Shown here: piece by piece, positions 17,440 through 27,505 of the stretch
Position numbering within the stretch: the stretch's first letter is position 1
Layout of the letters: every line of letters starts with the position of its first letter
DNA from: G965202915 sp965205955
GTDB taxonomy: Bacteria > Pseudomonadota > Gammaproteobacteria > Eutrophobiales > Eutrophobiaceae
Direction of reading: 5' to 3'
DNA length: 64,000 bases
Assembly: GCA_965205955.1 (NCBI GenBank)
Contig: OZ242192.1
Location: 1,054,001-1,118,000, forward strand
Translations under genes and position numbers: made by a program
Notes under the pieces: model-generated
What the model saw: only the letters and a program-made list of their open reading frames with translations
What the model was told of the DNA's origin: nothing
Databases searched by the model: none

Positions 17440-19323
17440 ATGCGAATGAGCGTGAGCCCAAAAGATGTTTCAAACCGTACGGCAGAGCAGCCGGCCGACC
17501 GAGGGTTTGCCGGTTCCCACAGGGTCTATGTGCGCGGGTCGCGCCCGGATATCAATGTGGCGATGCGGGAGATCCGCTGCGAGCCGACACAGAGTAACCA
17601 GGGGTCGATGGAAAACCCGTCGGTCACCGTCTATGACACATCGGGTCCCTTCGGTGATCCGGAAGTCAATATCGATATACACCAGGGACTGGCGGCGCAC
17701 AGACAGCCCTGGATAGAGGCCAGGGAGGATACGGAGCCTTTGGAGACATTGAGTTCGGATTACGGCCGCCGGAGGCTGATGGATCCGGCCCTGGCCGGGA
17801 TACGTTTGCAGGCCCGCAGGGCGCCGAGACGGGCTGAGGCAAACAGGAAGGTGACGCAGATGTATTATGCCCGGCAGGGGGTGATTACGCCGGAAATGGA
17901 ATATATCGCCATTCGTGAAAATCAAAGGCTGGAGCGTGGCAGACAAGATGAATCGGCCCGCTATCATGCCGGCAAAGTGTGGCACGGCGGTGCTATGCCG
18001 GAATGGGTTACCCCGGAATTTGTGCGCGACGAGGTGGCCGCCGGCCGGGCTATTATTCCGGCGAATATCAATCATCCCGAATCGGAGCCGATGATCATCG
18101 GCCGGAATTTTTTGGTGAAGGTGAATGCCAATATCGGTAATTCGGCGGTGAGTTCGTCGATAGAGCAGGAAATCGAGAAAATGACCTGGGCGATCCGCTG
18201 GGGTGCGGATACGGTGATGGATTTGTCAACCGGCAAGAATATCCATGAAACCCGTGAATGGATTATTCGCAATTCGCCGGTGCCGATTGGCACGGTGCCG
18301 ATCTACCAGGCGCTGGAAAAGGTGCAGGGCAAGGCGGAGGAACTGAGCTGGGAGATGTTCAGGGATACCCTGCTGGAACAGGCCGAGCAGGGGGTGGATT
18401 ATTTTACGATTCATGCCGGTGTGCGCTTGCCGTATATCCCGCTGACCGCAAAACGGGTTACCGGCATAGTGTCAAGGGGCGGTGCGATCCTGGCAAAATG
18501 GTGTCTGGCGCATCATCAGGAGAATTTTTTATATACTCATTTCGAGGAGATCTGTGAAATCATGCGGGCCTACGATGTGTCGTTTTCGCTGGGGGACGGT
18601 CTGCGCCCGGGTTCGATTGCGGATGCGAATGATGAGGCGCAGTTTGCCGAATTGCAAACCCTGGGGGAATTGACCCGAATCGCCTGGCGGCATGATGTGC
18701 AGGTGATGATAGAGGGGCCGGGACATGTGCCGATGCATATGATTAAGGAGAATGTCGACCGGCAAATGGAGCAGTGCCACGAGGCGCCGTTTTATACGCT
18801 GGGGCCGCTGACCACGGATATTGCCCCCGGATATGATCATATTACTTCGGCAATCGGCGCGGCGATGATCGGCTGGTACGGCACGGCCATGCTCTGCTAT
18901 GTGACCCCGAAGGAGCATTTGGGATTGCCGGATAAGGAGGATGTGAAGGAGGGGATGATTGCTTACAAGATCGCCGCTCATGCCGCCGATCTGGCCAAAG
19001 GGCATCCGGCGGCGCAATTGCGGGATAATGCCCTGTCCAAGGCCCGGTTTGAATTTCGCTGGCAGGATCAGTTCAATCTGGGACTGAACCCGGAGCGGGC
19101 GCGGGAATACCACGATGCGACCCTGCCGAAGGAGGGGCATAAACTTGCGCATTTTTGCTCGATGTGCGGGCCGAACTTCTGCTCTATGAAGATCACGCAG
19201 GATGTGCGCGATTACGCCAGAGAGCAGGGGATAACGGATATGGGCGCGGCGTTGGAAAAGGGTATGGCGGAAAAGGCGGAGCAGTTCAAGGGACAGGGGA
19301 ATAAGATCTACAGCAAGTCATAG
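17440..19323 (+). CDS. thiC: Phosphomethylpyrimidine synthase
   Basis: Radical SAM enzyme that converts aminoimidazole ribotide to HMP phosphate in thiamine synthesis. The protein is 627 aa, as in proteobacterial ThiC. It shows the ThiC-associated N-terminal region (SRPDINVAMREI, VYDTSGPF(G)DP), the long catalytic barrel (NANIGNSAVSSSIEQEIEKM, DTVMDLSTGKNIHETREWI, LGDGLRPGSIADANDEAQ, MIEGPGHVPMHMI), and the C-terminal CSMCGPNFC cluster motif near residue 573. An AGAGAG ribosome binding site precedes the ATG, and a second ATG lies at 17446. No TPP riboswitch is recognisable upstream. Confidence 0.98.
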   Translation: MRMSVSPKDVSNRTAEQPADRGFAGSHRVYVRGSRPDINVAMREIRCEPTQSNQGSMENPSVTVYDTSGPFGDPEVNIDIHQGLAAHRQPWIEAREDTEPLETLSSDYGRRRLMDPALAGIRLQARRAPRRAEANRKVTQMYYARQGVITPEMEYIAIRENQRLERGRQDESARYHAGKVWHGGAMPEWVTPEFVRDEVAAGRAIIPANINHPESEPMIIGRNFLVKVNANIGNSAVSSSIEQEIEKMTWAIRWGADTVMDLSTGKNIHETREWIIRNSPVPIGTVPIYQALEKVQGKAEELSWEMFRDTLLEQAEQGVDYFTIHAGVRLPYIPLTAKRVTGIVSRGGAILAKWCLAHHQENFLYTHFEEICEIMRAYDVSFSLGDGLRPGSIADANDEAQFAELQTLGELTRIAWRHDVQVMIEGPGHVPMHMIKENVDRQMEQCHEAPFYTLGPLTTDIAPGYDHITSAIGAAMIGWYGTAMLCYVTPKEHLGLPDKEDVKEGMIAYKIAAHAADLAKGHPAAQLRDNALSKARFEFRWQDQFNLGLNPERAREYHDATLPKEGHKLAHFCSMCGPNFCSMKITQDVRDYAREQGITDMGAALEKGMAEKAEQFKGQGNKIYSKS

Positions 19324-19354
19324 TGTAAATTGCCGGCCATTCTGCGCCGGGGCT

Positions 19355-20173
19355 TTACTGTAATTTCACTTCAAACAGCTTGGGCCAGAGCTTGCCGGTT
19401 ACGAAGATCCGCCCGCCTTGCCTGTCGAATGCAATGCCGTTCAGCACATCAATCGGGCGCTCGGCCTGAAGTCGGTTGCGTAAATCAGCCAGGTTGTAGC
19501 GGTCAATCACTTTTCCACTGCCGGGGTCGATAGAGATTATTTTGTCGGATCGCCATATGTTGGCGTAAATTTTTCCTTCTATGTATTCAAGTTCGTTCAG
19601 AAAATTAACCGGCGCGCCATTGTCGGATACGGTAATTTTCCTGATTTGCTCCGGAGGATCGGGACGGTAGAAGAAAAGCGTATTGGTCCCATTGCTGAGT
19701 ATCAGATTATGTCCGTCGTGGGTTATGCCCCAGCCTTCAAAGGGGTATGCAAAGGAGCCGATAATGGCAAAGCTGTCAAGTGCGTATATGATCCCGATGC
19801 CGACCTTCCAGGTAAGCTGGTATATCTTGTTATTGAGTATGGTTGCGCCTTCGCCAAATAGATGATCCGGCAGGCGGTGAATTTTTTCTACTGCACCGGT
19901 GCGCCAATTGACTTTACGCAGAGAAGATTTTCCGTACAGCCCGGTGCTTTCGTATAGATAGCCGTTATGAAATACCAGGCCCTGGGTGAAGGCCCGGTCG
20001 TCATGGGGATAGGTGTTGAGTACCGTGAAGCCTTTCGACGGGGAGGCATCGCCGCTGAGGTGGGAAGGGGCTGCGGGCGCATCGGTATGGTTGTAGAGCA
20101 GGAAAACCGCGACCGCGACGAGTGTGCCGTGTAGTTTCAGGGTGTGAATGAATTGGTGCAAATGATGGCGCAT
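19355..20173 (-). CDS. Glutaminyl-peptide cyclotransferase (plant/bacterial type)
   Basis: Belongs to the beta-propeller glutamine cyclotransferase family, which converts N-terminal glutamine to pyroglutamate. An N-terminal hydrophobic segment (LHGTLVAVAVFLLY) within the first 25 residues suggests export. Family motifs follow: YPHDDRAFTQGLVF, GYLYESTGLYGKSSLRKV, LTWKVGIGIIYALDSF, EGWGITHDGHNLILSNGT, FLNELEYIEGKIYANIW, and VLNGIAFDRQGGRIFVTGKLWPKLFEV. I start at MRHHLHQF (20173); a longer frame reaches 20302 but lacks similarity. It is divergent from the spermidine-synthase-like gene. Confidence 0.88.
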   Translation of the reverse strand: MRHHLHQFIHTLKLHGTLVAVAVFLLYNHTDAPAAPSHLSGDASPSKGFTVLNTYPHDDRAFTQGLVFHNGYLYESTGLYGKSSLRKVNWRTGAVEKIHRLPDHLFGEGATILNNKIYQLTWKVGIGIIYALDSFAIIGSFAYPFEGWGITHDGHNLILSNGTNTLFFYRPDPPEQIRKITVSDNGAPVNFLNELEYIEGKIYANIWRSDKIISIDPGSGKVIDRYNLADLRNRLQAERPIDVLNGIAFDRQGGRIFVTGKLWPKLFEVKLQ

Positions 20174-20308
20174 GTCGGATAGTCCCCGGCTGTGGATAAT
20201 AAACGGTTTGGGGCGGCCTGCCAATAGCTTGCCGCTTGATGGATTACTCAATACATCGGCGGATTTTGAATTTTTGAATACAGACCTCCGCAGTGCTATC
20301 ATGCATGT

Positions 20309-23287
20309 ATGCCTCGCTTCACTATTCCCACGAAAATGTTGGGGTTCCTCTCCTACCGGAATCTGGTCTATTTTGCCACAGTGCTGACCGGCTTCGCCGC
20401 TCTGTGCGCTCAGGTGGTGTGGCAGAGGTATCTGGCCATACTGGTCGGTAGCGAGAGCCGCTCCATTACTTTGGTGGTGGCTGTTTTTCTGCTTGGGCTT
20501 GCTTCGGGCTATTATGCGTTTGGCCGGCTCACGGAGCGTAAATGGTCGCGCTTCGCCTTGTTAAAGGTGTACGGATACACGGAACTGCTTACCGGCCTGT
20601 ATATATTTTTCTTTTATCTTTATTTTGAACTGCTGAAGATACTCAGCTTTCAAGGTCCCAGCTACCTGCCCTTCGATATTCTGATTGCCTGTCTGGCGCT
20701 GTTTCTGCCGACTTTTTTGATGGGGGCCTCTATTCCGCTGCTCACCGCCGCCCTGCCGGAGGATTCACGCGAGCTGAGCTACATTCACTCGCGTATCTAT
20801 GGCTGGAATACCCTGGGCGCCTTTTTTGGTGCGCTGGTTTCGGGCTTTTATTTATTGCCTGTATTCGGTTTGCGGCTGTCACTGATGATAGTCGGGATCG
20901 TGAATGTGCTTGCCGCCCTGGTATATATCGGCAACAGGCTGAATGGGGCGGTTCATAGACAGGATGCGCCGCCGGTGCTGCCGTCGGCGGCGCCCAATTG
21001 GGTTTATTTGCTTTTTTCTTTTTTCGCGGGAGGGGTGATCGTTTCTTTCGAGGTCCTGCTGGTGCGGGTGTTGAATCTGAGTGTCGGCCCGGGTATTTAC
21101 AATTTTCCGATGGTACTGTCTGTTTTCGTCGGTGCGCTGGCGGTCGGCAGTCTGTCGCTGAAGGGGCGGGAATTTTCGGTGGCCTTTTTAATGCGGCAGG
21201 TGTTCATCACTCTTGTTCTCCTTGGGCTGCTCTACGCCAGCATTCCCTACTGGCCAATATGGCTAAATAATATGCGTGTGAGTCTGACTACCTTGCCCTC
21301 CAATTATTATATTTATAAGTTTCTGGTTTATGTTTTCCTGCTGCTGCTGCTGTCACCCGCGGTGTTCTTCATGGGAAGATTGCTGCCGCTGGTGTACGCC
21401 CTGCTGCGAAAGAATCAGGATAATTACGGCGCGGTATGCGGTCGTCTTTATTTTTTCAACACGCTGGGGACGGTAATGGGTACGGTGCTGATCGGGTATC
21501 TGGCTTTCTATTGGCTGAATCTGGATCAATCTTTCAGGATCAATCTGCTTATATTGCTGGTTGCGGGTACGGCGATTGCGCTGTTCGAGAGAAGCAGACC
21601 GGCGATCGTGCTGTTCGCCGTGATCGGAACGGTACTTGTCACTTTGCCCGGATGGGATCGCGGCAACCATTATGTGGGATATTTTCGTGACCGCACACCG
21701 GTCGCAGCGCATTTCGAGAAATTATTCTATTTGCCGAAGGAGCAGCGATCGGTGCGGTTTTTCGATGATGGTCCGAATACCACGGTAAGCGTGTTGGATC
21801 ATGAGATGGAGGACGAGTCGGACAGCGAACGGATCAGGAAGCTGCTGCCGGAGTTCACGTATAATTATTCGCTGGTGGTGAACGGGAAGAGTGATGGAAA
21901 TTTACTCTATGATTTTTCTACCACGCTGCTTTTGGCCTCCCTGCCTTATCTGCATATGCCCCCGGGGAAAGAGTTATCCGCCAGTGTGATTGGTCTGGGC
22001 ACCGGAATTTCCGCCGGCGTGCTGGGACGGCTGGACGATGTGGGGCAAGTAGTGGTGCTGGAAATATCGCCGAAGGTGGTGGAAGGGATCGCTGAGGTGC
22101 AGTCGGCTAATTTTGCGCCGCTATCCAACCCCAGGGTGGAATTGGTAGAGGGTGATGCCTTCAGGTATTTTACCAAGAGCAAAAAAAAGTTCGATATTAT
22201 TGTCTCCGAGCCAAGCAATCCGTGGGTAACGGGAGTGGAAAATTTATATTCCAGCGAATTTTATCGGCTGGTGTCCCAGTCTCTTTCCCGGCAAGGCATA
22301 CTGAGTCAGTGGATGCATTTTTATGAGATTGATGCGGATACGGTGCGTATGATTGTCAATACGATCCGGCAAGAATTCCGCTACGTGGAGATCTATCGGA
22401 TCGGCTCTGGCGATCTGGTGTTTCTGGCCGGTAATCAGCCGCTGGAAATTCAGCCGCAAAGGTTTTCTTCTCCTTTCCTGCAACCCATACACCGCTCCAT
22501 GGGCTTCCGCAATGCGCAGGAATTGAAGTTGGTACAGGTTTATGAGCAGGAAAGACTCTCGCGCGGGAATAGTATCGGAGATTACCGGGAGCATACCCTG
22601 ATGAGTCCCAAATTGACGTATATGGCCGACAGGGATTTTTTCATGCATCAGCGTATCGATCCGTGGGAGATTTATCCGGGCTACCTGATGGCTTCGCCCG
22701 TCGAGGAACGCCGGCGGATAGGGATCCTGGCCGAATATCTGGAGTCTCTGGAGTCCGATCCAAATCCGGACCCGTGGATGGACAGCGATTCTGCCGCACA
22801 GCAAGTCATGCGCGCATCGAAACGGGAAACCGGCGGAATACGAAACGCCGGGGAGATGTGGGAAATGGTGGGCAAGGTGCGGGAACGGTGCATGCCTGCC
22901 TCCGGATTTTCTTTTTTTTGTGATCAGATGGCGGATATTATTACCGACAGGTTTATCTATGCAGATCCGGACCAGGATATTGACCGGAGATTCCTTGCGT
23001 ATCAAACGTTGAGAAAATTCGGATTCCTCGCGCACCAGAACGATTTCATGGAGGAATTGAAAACCGGTATCCTTGCCAAAGAATTGGGAGGGGCGTTCGC
23101 TATTACCGCTTATACCGAGCATATGCTTTCCCAAAAACAGTATGCGGAAGCGTACCGGGATTTGGAACTATTCAGGAAAAAAGAGTTCCTGATAGACAAG
23201 GAGTACAATCGAATACGGTCGAGAATTTCCGGGGTGGAAGAGCTGCACCGAAAGTGGGCGGAAGGTATTGGCATCGATGCAAGCTGA
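20309..23287 (+). CDS. Large membrane protein with spermidine synthase-like domain
   Basis: A 992-residue fusion. The first 430 residues contain about 12 membrane segments, beginning LVYFATVLTGFAALCAQVVWQRYLA. This kind of transmembrane part is annotated as 'fused MFS/spermidine synthase'. Residues about 480-730 form a Rossmann methyltransferase-like domain of the spermidine synthase family: VIGLGTGISAGVLG near 560, VVVLEISPKVVEGI, EGDAFRYF, and IVSEPSNPWVTGVENLYSSEFY. The last 250 residues are soluble, with an alpha-helical, repeat-like look. The EPSNPW variant differs from true polyamine synthases (D(S/C)SDP), so spermidine synthesis should not be assumed. A second ATG lies at 20336. Confidence 0.8.
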   Translation: MPRFTIPTKMLGFLSYRNLVYFATVLTGFAALCAQVVWQRYLAILVGSESRSITLVVAVFLLGLASGYYAFGRLTERKWSRFALLKVYGYTELLTGLYIFFFYLYFELLKILSFQGPSYLPFDILIACLALFLPTFLMGASIPLLTAALPEDSRELSYIHSRIYGWNTLGAFFGALVSGFYLLPVFGLRLSLMIVGIVNVLAALVYIGNRLNGAVHRQDAPPVLPSAAPNWVYLLFSFFAGGVIVSFEVLLVRVLNLSVGPGIYNFPMVLSVFVGALAVGSLSLKGREFSVAFLMRQVFITLVLLGLLYASIPYWPIWLNNMRVSLTTLPSNYYIYKFLVYVFLLLLLSPAVFFMGRLLPLVYALLRKNQDNYGAVCGRLYFFNTLGTVMGTVLIGYLAFYWLNLDQSFRINLLILLVAGTAIALFERSRPAIVLFAVIGTVLVTLPGWDRGNHYVGYFRDRTPVAAHFEKLFYLPKEQRSVRFFDDGPNTTVSVLDHEMEDESDSERIRKLLPEFTYNYSLVVNGKSDGNLLYDFSTTLLLASLPYLHMPPGKELSASVIGLGTGISAGVLGRLDDVGQVVVLEISPKVVEGIAEVQSANFAPLSNPRVELVEGDAFRYFTKSKKKFDIIVSEPSNPWVTGVENLYSSEFYRLVSQSLSRQGILSQWMHFYEIDADTVRMIVNTIRQEFRYVEIYRIGSGDLVFLAGNQPLEIQPQRFSSPFLQPIHRSMGFRNAQELKLVQVYEQERLSRGNSIGDYREHTLMSPKLTYMADRDFFMHQRIDPWEIYPGYLMASPVEERRRIGILAEYLESLESDPNPDPWMDSDSAAQQVMRASKRETGGIRNAGEMWEMVGKVRERCMPASGFSFFCDQMADIITDRFIYADPDQDIDRRFLAYQTLRKFGFLAHQNDFMEELKTGILAKELGGAFAITAYTEHMLSQKQYAEAYRDLELFRKKEFLIDKEYNRIRSRISGVEELHRKWAEGIGIDAS

Positions 23288-23404
23288 GCGAAACCGGCCG
23301 TTTTGCATTCTGCGGGATTGACGGGGAATATATTCAGGATGCAATATGACGGCAGTATGGGGTATTATTGATTGAGATTTTGGAATATCAAGCAGAGGAG
23401 TGGA

Positions 23405-24001
23405 ATGCGCTGTTTTATAGTGGTGATGAGTCTGGCGGGCTGGAATGTATACGCCGATGCGGGAGATGCTGACACAGGCAGACAGTTGTCACAGACCTGT
23501 GCGGCTTGTCACGGCGCCGACGGCAATAGTGTCAATCCTATATGGCCTAAACTTTCCGGACAGCATGCCGCCTATACCGTCAAGCAATTGCAGGATTTTA
23601 AGGCTGGCAACCGCAAAAATTCGCAAATGACCGCAATGGTAGTCAATCTGAGTGAAGAGAGTATGTTCGATCTGGCCGCCTATTATGCCGATCAGAAGAT
23701 CAGTATGGGTACGGCCAGGCCGGAACTGCTTGCTGCAGGCGAAACCATCTACCGGGCCGGCGATATTGCGGCAGGGCTGCCCGCCTGTATGGGCTGTCAT
23801 AATCCGACCGGAGCCGGCAATCCCGCCGCATTGTATCCCTCGCTGAGCGGCCAGCATGCGGCCTATACCGTCAGTCAATTGAAGTCCTTTAAACTTGAAC
23901 AGCGCCATAACGATAAGAATGCGGTGATGCGCCTGATTGCCGGACGCATGAGCAATGCGCAGATGGAGGCGGTGGCGGAATATATTCAGGGGTTGCATTA
24001 A
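23405..24001 (+). CDS. Di-haem cytochrome c4-type protein
   Basis: Periplasmic electron carrier of the cytochrome c4 family, a usual electron donor to terminal oxidases. A signal peptide (MRCFIVVMSLAGWNVYADA) precedes two similar cytochrome c domains with TCAACHGADG near residue 36 and ACMGCHNPTG near 134. Each is followed by the repeat-like LSGQHAAYTV(K/S)QL and later a Met ligand region (NSQMTAMV; NAVMRLIAG). The start at 23405 has AGGAG five bases upstream. dsbA follows after five bases, as in other gammaproteobacteria where c4 and dsbA are neighbours. Confidence 0.92.
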   Translation: MRCFIVVMSLAGWNVYADAGDADTGRQLSQTCAACHGADGNSVNPIWPKLSGQHAAYTVKQLQDFKAGNRKNSQMTAMVVNLSEESMFDLAAYYADQKISMGTARPELLAAGETIYRAGDIAAGLPACMGCHNPTGAGNPAALYPSLSGQHAAYTVSQLKSFKLEQRHNDKNAVMRLIAGRMSNAQMEAVAEYIQGLH

Positions 24002-24006
24002 TCGAT

Positions 24007-24624
24007 ATGGCGAAAATAAAGACTGCATGGGTGTTATTCGGCTTGCTGTTTGCCTGCACGGCGGCGGCTCAAGGTTATCAGGATATTGATCCGCCGCAGC
24101 CTACCCGGAGCGGCGATAACATAGAAATGATTGAGGTGTTCTTGTATACCTGCCCGCATTGCTACGATTTTGAACCGTATCTGGAAAAATGGCTGGAGAA
24201 TAAACCGCAGGATGTGGAGTTCCGGCGCATACCCGGTGTATTCAGAAAGGACTCGATCCCCCACGCCAAGGCGTTTTATACCGCTGAAAAACTGAATGTG
24301 CTCGACAAGGTCCACCAGCCCTTATTCGATGCAATCCATCTACGCAAGCAAAAAATTCATGGTGAGCGGGCATTGAAAAAGTTCTTTACCAGGCATGGGG
24401 TGGACGGCGGAGAATTTACCCGGGTTTATAATTCCGCTGAAGTCGATGATATGGTGAAACAGGCCTTTTTATTGGCCCAGCACTATAAGGTAGCCGGCGT
24501 GCCTTCCATCATTATTAACGGCAAGTATTTAGTCAGCGGCAATCTGGCCGGTTCGCTGGCGAATATGCTGGAGGTGGCCGCTGAGCTTATTGAGAAGGAA
24601 AGGCGGCTGTTGCAGCAGCCCTAG
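24007..24624 (+). CDS. dsbA: Thiol:disulfide interchange protein DsbA
   Basis: Periplasmic oxidase that introduces disulfides into exported proteins. A signal peptide (AWVLFGLLFACTAAAQG) leads into a thioredoxin fold with the CPHC active site near residue 51 and the cis-proline loop VAGVPSIIING near 170. The helical insertion lies between. At 205 aa it has the normal length. It is probably co-transcribed with the cytochrome c4 gene. Confidence 0.96.
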   Translation: MAKIKTAWVLFGLLFACTAAAQGYQDIDPPQPTRSGDNIEMIEVFLYTCPHCYDFEPYLEKWLENKPQDVEFRRIPGVFRKDSIPHAKAFYTAEKLNVLDKVHQPLFDAIHLRKQKIHGERALKKFFTRHGVDGGEFTRVYNSAEVDDMVKQAFLLAQHYKVAGVPSIIINGKYLVSGNLAGSLANMLEVAAELIEKERRLLQQP

Positions 24625-24681
24625 ATCACCGTCTGGTACGGAAGAGTTCGCTATCCAAGGCATGATCGGGTCGGAAACGGC

Positions 24682-27336
24682 CTATGGATGATCCCGGTCT
24701 GTCGGCGGTGATAGGTAAGCAATAGCCAGCATCAAGGCGCCAACCGTCAGGAAGGAGACAATGCGTGTTACCGTGTCGGTATCGACAATGTCAATCAGAA
24801 ACAGCTTGATGGAGACGGCCGCCAGCAAGGCGCCGCCGATAAACCATAAGTAACGTTTGCCCAGATAACTGGCGATCCCCATGATTGAAAATGCCGTGAG
24901 GGTCCAGACGACGGATATGCCGGTCTGAAAAATTGCAGAGTCGAACATCGGCCCCGCTTCATATTTGACTCCGGCATAATAATGCACGGTATGCGCGACC
25001 AATGCAGTCAGCCAGATGAATGCGATCATCGCGATAGTCCCGAAACCGGCGGCTACATTCAGGCAGGGCGGCGGCGGAATGGTGTTATCCTCAATCCGGC
25101 GCAGCCAGATGATAATCACACCGATTGCAAATAATTGGACTATATCCTGTGGATTTAAAATCGGCCAATAGTTCAACGGCGAGGGATTGGCGGCATTAAA
25201 GCAGGCTGCTACTATCCAGATTGCCAGAAAAATTATCATCGGCAGCAGGCCGCCGCTTAGATAACTGGATCGATATTGCCGCAACGGCCATGGGAAGCGG
25301 TCGCGCAACAGCAATAATTTGTATATTGCTATTGCCGGGATCAGGCCCCAAATGATCCTGCTCCAAACGTCGGCCCGCACTACATCGTGTATCGCATCGG
25401 CAATAATCCAGGCTGCCATAAATGTATAGAGCCACATCGTCGCGGAATGCCAAAAACCCAGCAAGTTTTTATGCCAGACTCCATCACAGCGATACAGGAG
25501 CAGGTACTGAGCCGCGAATGCGCTTATCCAGGCAATGTAACCGAGGTTCAGAAATGGATTCAACCCCGGATGATCAAGATAAAGTCCGGTTGCAATCACC
25601 GTCATTGCCGGCAACAGCAAGACCGGCGGGTGTTCAAAGCTCCGCCACTGAAGTCTGCGTGCCACTAAAGACACCAGCAGCAGGCTGAGCGCGATGCAGA
25701 ACAAGGCCGCATTGATTTCGTATTCAGGGTCAAGATGAGTATCTATTTGTTCGAGCTTGGCGCTAAACCACCAGGCCAACCCCCAGGTCATCGGCACAAT
25801 ATGAAACCCCTGTTCCGCCGCCGGCAAGTTGTCACGATGACGATAATATTGATAGGCAATAAACAGACCGCCGATAGCGATAAACAGGGCGCCGATATAT
25901 GTACTATTAATAAGCGGCATCTCCTGTACGGGTAAGTCTGAAGCCAGAAAAACAATTCCCCCGCCAAATTGCAACAGTATTCCGAATATTCTTGCCGGCA
26001 ATCGCCGCTGGCGCACCCCGACCCAGGTGATGCCGGCGCCTTCAAGCGCCCAGGTTACCGCCGTCCAATGGCCGTTCAGCATGAACGGAATGGCCAGACT
26101 GGCAAAAATGACACCCAATGCCAGGAATGATTCGGCCAGCATCCGCATATTTTCCACTTGCCTGTGCCATAACAGACGTGCCAGATACAGGTACACCATG
26201 GCGATCCCCAAAGCGGAGAAAGCCCGGCCATATTCAAAGTCATCCACCAGGATGCTTTGCAGGGAAAACCCAATCAGCGGCACGCCAAATACCAGTGAAC
26301 CATCTACCAAGCCCTTTAATTTCGGCGGTTGTCTGTGGGCAAACAAGATCGGGATCACAACATAAAAGATAAAGAACAGGATCAGGAAAGGTTCCACGGT
26401 ATTGAAGTGCCGCGGTTCGTAGGCTTCGTACCCCCACAGGGACGCGATCACAAAGGTGAATATAAAGCCTATCCAGTTAAGAACGCGCCATGATTTGTGC
26501 CAGGCGATCCCAAGAATGCCCACATTGAGGGCGGCATAATAAGAAAACAGGCCTATATGGTTGCTGGTATCATCCGAGCTCAGGATGGGCGCAAGAAACC
26601 CGCCGATAATACCCAGACAGGCCAATACCTTTGAATCCTGTGAGACCGCGGTATATCCGGAAAACACCACCAGCAGCAGCATCACTACAAACGTGAAGCC
26701 CAGGGGTACTGTGTGCAGTTTCGCAGCGGCAAAAACGGTTACATATAAAATGCCAATGGCGGCGCCCTGTACTATGAGCGCGAAGTCCGGACGGCCGGGA
26801 CGCAGCCTCCATGCGAGCAATTGCATCGCTATGCCGACAACGGCGGCGGCGCACAGGTAAAATTCCTCCGATATTGCATTATGATCATTGGCATATTTCA
26901 GCAACAGGCCAATACCGAAAAATAAAATTACCGCTCCGGCCATGCCGATCAAATTGCCTGTGGTGAGGTATTCTTTCAGCTTGTTGACGCCGCGCTTTAC
27001 CGGATCGGGCCAGTCGGCGGCGACCGGCGGAGCATAGGTCCCTGCTGCGGATCCTATCGGCGCGTGTGCGGCCGCTTGCTCATACGGGGCATTAACGGCA
27101 GCCAGCGGTTCGTGTTCGGCAACGGTTTCGGGGTCCGCTGCCGCTTCAGATGCCCGGCCGGATTCAACGGGTTTGGAGCCTAATAACTCAATCCGCCGTT
27201 CGAGTTTTTGAATGCGATTTTTATGCTGGATCAATGCGCCGGTCAGCAGGCCTATTGTAAAACCGAAAATTGCCCCGGACCATTGATCGAGGATGGCGCC
27301 GATAAATAAACCAGTTATTGAGGTCAGAAATTTCAT
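24682..27336 (-). CDS. DUF2339 multi-spanning membrane protein
   Basis: An 884-residue protein with an N-terminal glycine-zipper-like membrane segment (LTSITGLFIGAILDQWSGAIFG). A short coiled coil (HKNRIQKLERRIELL) and an Ala/Pro/Glu-rich linker follow, then more than 20 membrane helices. The stretch GNLIGMAGAVILFFGIGLLLKYANDH and DFALIVQGAAIGILYVTVFAA are typical of DUF2339 proteins. The function is unknown; proposals of a cell-envelope role are not tested. I chose ATG 27336, where the membrane segment begins; an upstream in-frame ATG at 27447 adds unrelated residues. The 169 bp to dapB hold no gene. Confidence 0.85.
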   Translation of the reverse strand: MKFLTSITGLFIGAILDQWSGAIFGFTIGLLTGALIQHKNRIQKLERRIELLGSKPVESGRASEAAADPETVAEHEPLAAVNAPYEQAAAHAPIGSAAGTYAPPVAADWPDPVKRGVNKLKEYLTTGNLIGMAGAVILFFGIGLLLKYANDHNAISEEFYLCAAAVVGIAMQLLAWRLRPGRPDFALIVQGAAIGILYVTVFAAAKLHTVPLGFTFVVMLLLVVFSGYTAVSQDSKVLACLGIIGGFLAPILSSDDTSNHIGLFSYYAALNVGILGIAWHKSWRVLNWIGFIFTFVIASLWGYEAYEPRHFNTVEPFLILFFIFYVVIPILFAHRQPPKLKGLVDGSLVFGVPLIGFSLQSILVDDFEYGRAFSALGIAMVYLYLARLLWHRQVENMRMLAESFLALGVIFASLAIPFMLNGHWTAVTWALEGAGITWVGVRQRRLPARIFGILLQFGGGIVFLASDLPVQEMPLINSTYIGALFIAIGGLFIAYQYYRHRDNLPAAEQGFHIVPMTWGLAWWFSAKLEQIDTHLDPEYEINAALFCIALSLLLVSLVARRLQWRSFEHPPVLLLPAMTVIATGLYLDHPGLNPFLNLGYIAWISAFAAQYLLLYRCDGVWHKNLLGFWHSATMWLYTFMAAWIIADAIHDVVRADVWSRIIWGLIPAIAIYKLLLLRDRFPWPLRQYRSSYLSGGLLPMIIFLAIWIVAACFNAANPSPLNYWPILNPQDIVQLFAIGVIIIWLRRIEDNTIPPPPCLNVAAGFGTIAMIAFIWLTALVAHTVHYYAGVKYEAGPMFDSAIFQTGISVVWTLTAFSIMGIASYLGKRYLWFIGGALLAAVSIKLFLIDIVDTDTVTRIVSFLTVGALMLAIAYLSPPTDRDHP

Positions 27337-27505
27337 TGCATGGCACATCCCGATGCATGGGGATGTATTTATTTGTCCAGCATTTATATTTTGCGCATAA
27401 CCATAGACTCTATCAGAAAACAGCTCTATCGGATCTCTCCATTCCAATTTCCAATGCGCATCAAGATGGATTCGGGGTGAAACGAACCCATAATGAATTC
27501 ACAAT

